Shown here piece after piece: positions 41,911 through 46,446 of a stretch of DNA of 46,446 bases. How positions within the stretch are numbered: position 1 is the stretch's first letter; each line of letters starts with the position of its first letter. Source of the stretch: Mycobacterium scrofulaceum (GTDB lineage: Bacteria; Actinomycetota; Actinomycetes; Mycobacteriales; Mycobacteriaceae); NCBI RefSeq assembly GCF_001667885.1, contig NZ_LZJW01000111.1:1-46446 (forward strand), in the 5' to 3' direction. The translations under genes and the position numbers were made by a program. The notes under the pieces are model-generated. The model saw nothing but the letters and a program-made list of their open reading frames with translations. It made no database searches and had not been told where the DNA came from.

Positions 41911-43541
41911 CAGTCGGCCGCCATGTGCGGATACGTGTGGTCGGTCGCCGGCACGAACGTCTCCTTGAGGGTGCGGGCCGACGTCCAGCGCAGCAGGTTC
42001 AGCACCGACCCGGCCTTGTCATTGGTGCCCGAACCGCGCGAGCCGCCGAACGGCTGGCGCCCGACGACCGCGCCGGTGGGCTTGTCGTTGACGTAAAAGT
42101 TTCCGGCGGCGAAGCGCAGGCGCTCCTGCGCCGTCAGCACGGCGTCGCGGTCGTCGGCGATGACCGCCCCGGTCAGCGCATACCGCGAGCCGGTGTCGAT
42201 GACGTCGAGGATTCGTTCGTAGTCGTCGTCGGGGTAGACGTGCAGCGACAGCAGCGGACCGAAGTACTCGGTGGCGAACGACTCATCGGTCGGGTCGTCG
42301 GAGAGCAGCACCGTGGGGCGCACGAAATAGCCGACACTGTCGTCGTATTCGCCGCCCACCGCGATCGTGACGTGGGCCGCGCTCTTCGCCCGCTCGATGG
42401 CGTCGACGTTCTTGGCGAACGCCCGCCGGTCGATCAGCGCGCCCCCGTAATTGGTCAGGTCGGTGACGTCGCCGTAGCGCAGCGCGGCCGTCTCACCCAG
42501 AAACTCGTCACCCATGCGCCGCCACACCGAATGCGGAACGAACGCCCGCGACGCCGCCGAACACTTCTGCCCCTGATAGTCGAACGCGCCGCGGATCAGC
42601 GCGGTGCGCAGCACATCCGGCCGCGCCGACGGGTGCGCCACCACGAAGTCCTTGCCGCCGGTCTCGCCCACCAGCCGCGGATAACTGTGGTAACGGCCGA
42701 TGTTGGCGCCCACCTGCTGCCACAGGTGCTGGAATGTGGCCGTCGACCCGGTGAAGTGGATGCCGGCCAGCCGCGGGTCGGCCAGCGCGACATCGGAAAC
42801 CGCGAAGCCGTCACCGGTGACGAGGTTGATCACGCCGGGCGGCAACCCGGCCGCCTCGAGCAGCCGCATGGTCAGATAGGCCGACAGCGTCTGCGTGACC
42901 GACGGTTTCCACACCACCGTGTTGCCCATCAACGCGGGCGCGGTCGGCAGATTGCCGGCGATCGAGGTGAAGTTGAACGGCGTGATGGCATAGACGAATC
43001 CGTCGAGCGGGCGGTAGTCGCTGCGGTTCCATTCCCCGGGTCCGCTGATGGGCTGCTGCGCCAGGATCTGGCGCGCGAAGGCCACGTTGAAGCGCCAGAA
43101 GTCCACCTGCTCGCAGGGCGAGTCGATTTCGGCCTGGTAGACCGACTTGGACTGGCCGAGCATCGTCGCGGCGGCGATCTTCTCCCGCCATGGCCCGGCC
43201 AGCAGGTCGGCGGCCCGTAAGAACACGGCGGCGCGCTCGTCGAAAGGCATTGCGGCCCAAGCGCCCTTGGCCGCCATCGCGGCGTCGATCGCCGCCACCG
43301 CGTCGGTGTGGCCGGCGTTGGTCAGGGTGCCCAGTCTGGCGGAATGGCGGTGCGGCGCAACGACGTCGATGCGATCACCGTCGCCCATTCGGTGTGTGCC
43401 ACCGATGACGTGCGGGAGGTCAATCGGGTGGTCGGTGAGCGCGGCCAATTCGCCGCGCAGCCGGCCGCGCTCGGGCGAGTGCGGCGCATAGTCGTGGACC
43501 GGTTCGTTGGCCGGCAACGGCACTTCGGTGATCGTGTCCAT
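41910..43541 (-). CDS. pruA: L-glutamate gamma-semialdehyde (pyrroline-5-carboxylate) dehydrogenase
   Basis: 543-residue ALDH-superfamily enzyme, same length as Rv1187 (also named rocA). It oxidises glutamate semialdehyde to glutamate with NAD+. The nucleophile Cys is in YQGQKCSAASRAF, the Glu in RLVGETGGKD, and the TPFNFTSIAGNLPTAP segment is typical for the family. ATG 43541 fits the orthologue start (MDTITEVPLP); the frame is open much further upstream but overlaps pruC in shadow. It is divergent from the regulator with 81 bp between. Confidence 0.96.
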   Translation of the reverse strand: MDTITEVPLPANEPVHDYAPHSPERGRLRGELAALTDHPIDLPHVIGGTHRMGDGDRIDVVAPHRHSARLGTLTNAGHTDAVAAIDAAMAAKGAWAAMPFDERAAVFLRAADLLAGPWREKIAAATMLGQSKSVYQAEIDSPCEQVDFWRFNVAFARQILAQQPISGPGEWNRSDYRPLDGFVYAITPFNFTSIAGNLPTAPALMGNTVVWKPSVTQTLSAYLTMRLLEAAGLPPGVINLVTGDGFAVSDVALADPRLAGIHFTGSTATFQHLWQQVGANIGRYHSYPRLVGETGGKDFVVAHPSARPDVLRTALIRGAFDYQGQKCSAASRAFVPHSVWRRMGDEFLGETAALRYGDVTDLTNYGGALIDRRAFAKNVDAIERAKSAAHVTIAVGGEYDDSVGYFVRPTVLLSDDPTDESFATEYFGPLLSLHVYPDDDYERILDVIDTGSRYALTGAVIADDRDAVLTAQERLRFAAGNFYVNDKPTGAVVGRQPFGGSRGSGTNDKAGSVLNLLRWTSARTLKETFVPATDHTYPHMAAD

Positions 43542-43602
43542 GTTGCCAGGATCCTCGCCACGGCGACTGGCCGGACTAGCCGATCGGACAAGATCAAGGC
43601 CA

Positions 43603-43620
43603 TTCGATAGTACGATCGAA
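43603..43620 (+). promoter_or_regulatory. Palindrome and -10-like box directly before pruC
   Basis: TTCGAT-AGTACG-ATCGAA has perfect six-base arms. TACGAT at 43611-43616 fits a -10 box seven bases before the ATG at 43623, so the pruC message could be leaderless. The site lies in the 81-bp pruA-pruC gap and may be where PruC acts on both promoters. Confidence 0.45.
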
Positions 43621-43622
43621 CA

Positions 43623-45200
43623 ATGGTCGGTGTGGGGCTGGGGCAGCTGTTGCTGGCGCTGGACGCGACCCTGGTCAGTCTCGTCGAGGCGCCGCGGGGG
43701 CTGGACCTTCCGGTCGGCTCGGCGGCGCTGATCGACAGCGACGACGTGCGGCTGGGACTGGCGGCGGCAGCGGGCTCGGCTGACGTGTTCTTCCTGCTGG
43801 GGGTCGCCGACGACGAGGCGCTGCGGTGGATCGCCAAGCAGGCGCGCGAGCGCGTGCCGGCGGCCATCTTCGCCAAGGAGCCGTCGGACGCGTTGGTGAG
43901 CGCGGCGGTCGGGGCGGGGGCCGCGGTGGTGGCCGTCGAGCCGCGGGCGCGCTGGGAGCGGCTCTATCAGTTGGTCAATCACGTCCTGGCACATCACGGC
44001 GACCGCGCCGATGCGGCGGACGACTCGGGCACCGACCTGTTCGGCCTGGCGCAGTCGCTGGCCGACCGCATCCACGGCATGGTCAGCATCGAAAACGCCC
44101 AATCGCATGTGTTGGCGTATTCGGCTTCCAACGACGAAGCCGACGAGCTGCGCCGCCTGTCGATCCTGGGCAGGGCGGGACCGCCCGAGCATCTCGAATG
44201 GATCGGCCAGTGGGGCATTTTCGACGCGCTGCGGGCCGGCGACGGGGTGGTCCGCGTGGCCGAGCGCCCGGAGTTGGGTCTGCGCCCGCGGCTGGCCGTC
44301 GGGATCTACCAACCCGACGCGCGCCGGCCGCCGGAGTTCGCGGGCACCATCTGGGTGCAGCAGGGCAGCCAACCTTTGGCCGACGACGCCGAGGAGATGT
44401 TGCGCGGCGCGGCGGTGCTGGCCGCGCGCATCATGGCGCGGTTGGCCGCCCGGCCGTCCACCCACGCGCGGCGGGTGCAGCAGCTGTTGGGCCTGGTTGA
44501 CGGCGAAGCCGACGTGGATGCGGTCGCCCGTGAGCTCGGCCTCACCGCCGACGGCGCCGCGGCGCTGATCGGCTGGGACGCCGGGGACGACATGCCCCGG
44601 CAGGTCCGGCTGGCCGATGTAATGGCGCTCAGCGCCAGCGCTTTTCGCCGGGACGCCCAGGTGGCGTCTCGGGGGTCGCGCATCTACGTCCTGCTACCCC
44701 AGACGCAGACCCGCGCGGTCACCTCCTGGGTCCGCGGCACCATTGCGGCGATGCGCACGGAGCTGGGCGTGCAACTGCGGGCCGCGATCGCCGCACCCGT
44801 CGCCGGCCTCAACGGGATCGCCACCGCGCGAGCCGAGCTGGACCGCGTGCTGGACAGCGCTGCGCGGCACCCGATTTCGATTCCGCAGGTGACGTCGCTG
44901 GCCGAGGCGCGCACCACCGTGCTGCTCGACGAGATCGTCACCCTGATCGGCCGCGAGCAGCGCCTGACCGACCCCCGGATCGTCGGCCTGCGGGCCAACG
45001 ATCCGGTCCTCGCCGAGACGCTGCGCGTGTATCTGGACGGCTTCGGCGATGTCGCCTCCGCCGCGCGTCAGTTGCGGGTGCACCCGAACACGGTTCGCTA
45101 TCGCATCCGGCGAATCGAGCAGCTGCTGGACACGTCCCTGGCCGATCCCGAGGCGCGACTGCTCTTTTCGCTGGCCCTGCGGGTATCGGACGGCGGCTGA
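43623..45200 (+). CDS. pruC: PucR/CdaR family regulator of proline catabolism
   Basis: 525-residue regulator. The N-terminal PucR-type domain is followed by a GGDEF-like middle region and a C-terminal helix-turn-helix of the PucR class at about 472-500 (VASAARQLRVHPNTVRYRIRRIEQLL). Divergent from pruA and pruB; its M. tuberculosis orthologue (Rv1186c, PruC) is reported to activate those genes in response to proline. The ATG 43623 start directly follows a palindrome and -10-like box. Assignment by family and position. Confidence 0.92.
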   Translation: MVGVGLGQLLLALDATLVSLVEAPRGLDLPVGSAALIDSDDVRLGLAAAAGSADVFFLLGVADDEALRWIAKQARERVPAAIFAKEPSDALVSAAVGAGAAVVAVEPRARWERLYQLVNHVLAHHGDRADAADDSGTDLFGLAQSLADRIHGMVSIENAQSHVLAYSASNDEADELRRLSILGRAGPPEHLEWIGQWGIFDALRAGDGVVRVAERPELGLRPRLAVGIYQPDARRPPEFAGTIWVQQGSQPLADDAEEMLRGAAVLAARIMARLAARPSTHARRVQQLLGLVDGEADVDAVARELGLTADGAAALIGWDAGDDMPRQVRLADVMALSASAFRRDAQVASRGSRIYVLLPQTQTRAVTSWVRGTIAAMRTELGVQLRAAIAAPVAGLNGIATARAELDRVLDSAARHPISIPQVTSLAEARTTVLLDEIVTLIGREQRLTDPRIVGLRANDPVLAETLRVYLDGFGDVASAARQLRVHPNTVRYRIRRIEQLLDTSLADPEARLLFSLALRVSDGG

Positions 45201-45244
45201 CCCGGCTTCGCCGAGCGCTGTGGGGGATTTGCCAACCGGCGGTC

Positions 45245-45440
45245 GCAACGCATGCGAGAATGTCACCCGTAAGGTGATGACGATGCAGGAAGCCGGTGCG
45301 AATCCGGCGCGGTCCCGCCACTGTCATCGGGGAGCGACCCTCAACGGCCACGGCTGAAAAGCTGGAAGGCGAGGCGAGCAGCGATCCGAGAGCCAGGACA
45401 CTCGCGTCATCGCATCCTGCGACCCGGGGCGGAGCACCCC
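45245..45440 (+). promoter_or_regulatory. Cobalamin (B12) riboswitch
   Basis: The B12-box core is clear at 45291-45324: AGCCGGTGCGAATCCGGC, then GCGGTCCCGCCACTGT, followed by the GAGAGCCAGGACACTCG closing part near 45388-45404. A GC hairpin CGGGG-CGGAGCAC-CCCG-like (about 45425-45441) stands before the first ATG and may be the expression platform. It precedes a short ORF and a PPE2 gene. The M. tuberculosis PPE2 leader has the same arrangement, so the gene should be shut down when adenosylcobalamin is plentiful. Outer limits are approximate. Confidence 0.92.
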
Positions 45441-45459
45441 GAGAGAGCTGTCACTCACC

Positions 45460-45594
45460 ATGTCCCGTCCCCAGGCATGGGCGGCCGTCGACGCCGCCAC
45501 CAAATCGGCGGCTCACCGCCGCGCCCACACCGCCCCCGCCCGCATGGCCTCCGCGACAAGGGCTTTGGCCGCCACCGAAGGCGGCGTCCGATGA
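45460..45594 (+). CDS. 44-codon upstream ORF coupled to PPE2 (uPPE2-like)
   Basis: ATG 45460 to TGA 45594 encodes 44 residues beginning [18 protein letters not shown] and ending ATEGGVR, basic and alanine-rich, with no membrane helix or known domain. The stop overlaps the PPE2 start as ATGA, the arrangement for termination-reinitiation. In M. tuberculosis a translated ORF between the B12 riboswitch and PPE2 has been described and shown to couple riboswitch state to PPE2 translation. Thus the switch probably controls translation of this ORF and through it PPE2. The peptide itself may have no function. Confidence 0.75.
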   Translation: MSRPQAWAAVDAATKSAAHRRAHTAPARMASATRALAATEGGVR

Positions 45595-46446
45595 CCGCCC
45601 CGATATGGATGGCCTCCCCTCCCGAGGTGCATTCGGCGTTACTCAGCAGTGGCCCCGGGCCGGGCCCGCTGCTGGCCGCCGCGGCGACCTGGAGCTCGCT
45701 GAGCGCCGAGTACGGCCAGGCCGCTGCCGAGCTGACCACGCTGCTGGGCGCGGTGCAGGCCGGCGCCTGGGACGGACCGACCGCGGAGGTTTACCTGGCC
45801 GCGCACACGCCGTATCTCGCGTGGCTGGCGCGCGCCGGCGCCGACAGCGCGGCCATGGCCGCCCAGCAGCAAGCGGCGGCCGTCGCCTACTGCACCGCCC
45901 TGGCCGCCATGCCGACCCTGCCCGAGTTGGCCGCCAACCACGCCACCCACGCCGCGCTGGTGGCGACGAATTTCTTTGGCATCAACACTATTCCGATCGC
46001 GCTCAACGAGGCGGACTACGCCCGCATGTGGGGGCAGGCCGCGACGGTGATGACCGCGTACGAGGGCGTCGCCACGGCCGCGGTGGCCGCCGCCCCCGAA
46101 GCGACGCCGGCCCCTCAGGTCGTGGCCGCCGACACGCTGGCGGCCGCCTCCTCCGTGTCGGCGCTGCCCCCCGACCGGCAGAACGACGTCCTGGACTGGC
46201 TGGACCGGATCGGCTTCACCGACTTCTACAACCGGTTCATCCAGCCGCTCATCGACCTGCTGATGAACAACCCGTTCTTCAAGGCGCTGTTCTCCGGTTT
46301 CGACCCGTGGCTGCCGGTCCTCGGCAATCCGCTGAGCTTTCTGAACCCGTTCAACATCGCGTTCGCCCTCGGCTATCCGATGGATTTCGGTTCGTACTTC
46401 GCCTATCTGGCGCAGACCTTCTCGTTCATCGCGGCCGACCTCGCCG
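45591..46446 (+). CDS. PPE2: PPE family protein PPE2 (3' partial)
   Basis: The frame is open to the window edge; 285 residues are visible. It begins [20 protein letters not shown] with Pro10-Pro11-Glu12, and carries the Trp-x-Gly turn ([15 protein letters not shown]) of the helical PPE domain, then the [21 protein letters not shown] block. The second half ([36 protein letters not shown] in outline) is that of PPE2, Rv0256c. In M. tuberculosis PPE2 lies beside cobQ1-cobU, far from pruC; here it follows pruC. PPE2 has been tied to cobalt/cobalamin supply by its riboswitch and to host interaction. No PE partner gene precedes it. Confidence 0.92.
   Translation, partial: MTAPIWMASPPEVHSALLSSGPGPGPLLAAAATWSSLSAEYGQAAAELTTLLGAVQAGAWDGPTAEVYLAAHTPYLAWLARAGADSAAMAAQQQAAAVAYCTALAAMPTLPELAANHATHAALVATNFFGINTIPIALNEADYARMWGQAATVMTAYEGVATAAVAAAPEATPAPQVVAADTLAAASSVSALPPDRQNDVLDWLDRIGFTDFYNRFIQPLIDLLMNNPFFKALFSGFDPWLPVLGNPLSFLNPFNIAFALGYPMDFGSYFAYLAQTFSFIAADLA

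Noticed and set aside
41910..44465. 851-codon extension of the pyrroline-5-carboxylate dehydrogenase frame
   Set aside because: Everything upstream of 43541 is antisense to pruC and shows no family similarity; orthologue length fits the ATG at 43541.
45460..45594. The short ORF as a CbtB-like cobalt transport subunit or a PE protein
   Set aside because: No membrane helix, no His cluster and no PE motif. The position and ATGA overlap fit a riboswitch-coupled leader ORF better.

Overview
The window is a high-GC actinobacterial chromosome segment that I read as a slow-growing Mycobacterium, most probably of the M. avium complex or a near relative. The protein sequences and gene order follow, in reverse, the M. 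tuberculosis block Rv1229c to Rv1186c (mrp, tatB, htrA, rseA, sigE, glgC, glgM, gpgS, folP2, fadD6, dapE, dapD, fadD36, pruA, pruB, pruC). M. tuberculosis locus names are recalled, not searched. I see no tRNA, rRNA, CRISPR array, insertion sequence or phage gene, and no gene-free stretch longer than about 300 bases.

Layout. 1-4570: a partial Mrp ATPase converges on the envelope-stress block tatB-htrA-rseA-sigE, with an MprA-box-like repeat upstream of sigE. 4569-10975: an O-methyltransferase, then a TetR-controlled ABC exporter operon with an ICMT/PEMT-type membrane methyltransferase and a CocE-type hydrolase. 10971-13804: a 53-bp tandem repeat, then the glycogen and maltose-1-phosphate genes glgC and glgM and a DUF3117 gene. 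13998-19371: tag, a DivIVA-like membrane protein, gpgS, folP2, fadD6 and a LOG family protein. 19432-27438: a STAND/LAL-like ATPase without a visible DNA-binding domain, dapE and dapD (lysine and diaminopimelate synthesis), an MFS transporter, fadD36 and an alpha/beta hydrolase. In M. tuberculosis the PE13-PPE18-esxK-esxL-IS1081 cassette lies between the MFS gene and fadD36; here it is absent.

27679-40847 is accessory relative to M. tuberculosis, where sigI and Rv1190 occupy this place. Its core is a divergent catabolic cluster. A fused double class III CoA-transferase and an aldehyde dehydrogenase are read leftward. A cytochrome P450, an acyl-CoA dehydrogenase, a hotdog hydratase, a DUF35 Zn-ribbon protein, a second acyl-CoA dehydrogenase, a MaoC hydratase, an Ltp2-like thiolase-fold protein, a zinc alcohol dehydrogenase and a TetR regulator are read rightward, many with overlapping stop and start codons. 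The order and types reproduce the cholesterol side-chain igr operon (cyp125-chsE1-chsE2-chsH2-chsH1-ltp2), but with ChsH2 split into two genes and with its own activation enzymes and regulator. I infer a self-contained pathway: oxidise a branched or terpenoid/steroid-like side chain to an acid, attach CoA, dehydrogenate, hydrate and cleave by retro-aldol. The substrate is unknown. A 21-bp perfect inverted repeat in front of the P450 is the probable operator.

40948-45200: the proline catabolic genes pruB and pruA and their divergent PucR-type regulator pruC. 45240-end: a cobalamin riboswitch, a 44-codon upstream ORF that overlaps the next start as ATGA, and the 5' part of a PPE2 gene cut by the window edge. 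Several gene ends carry related stem-loop elements that appear to form a dispersed intergenic repeat family.
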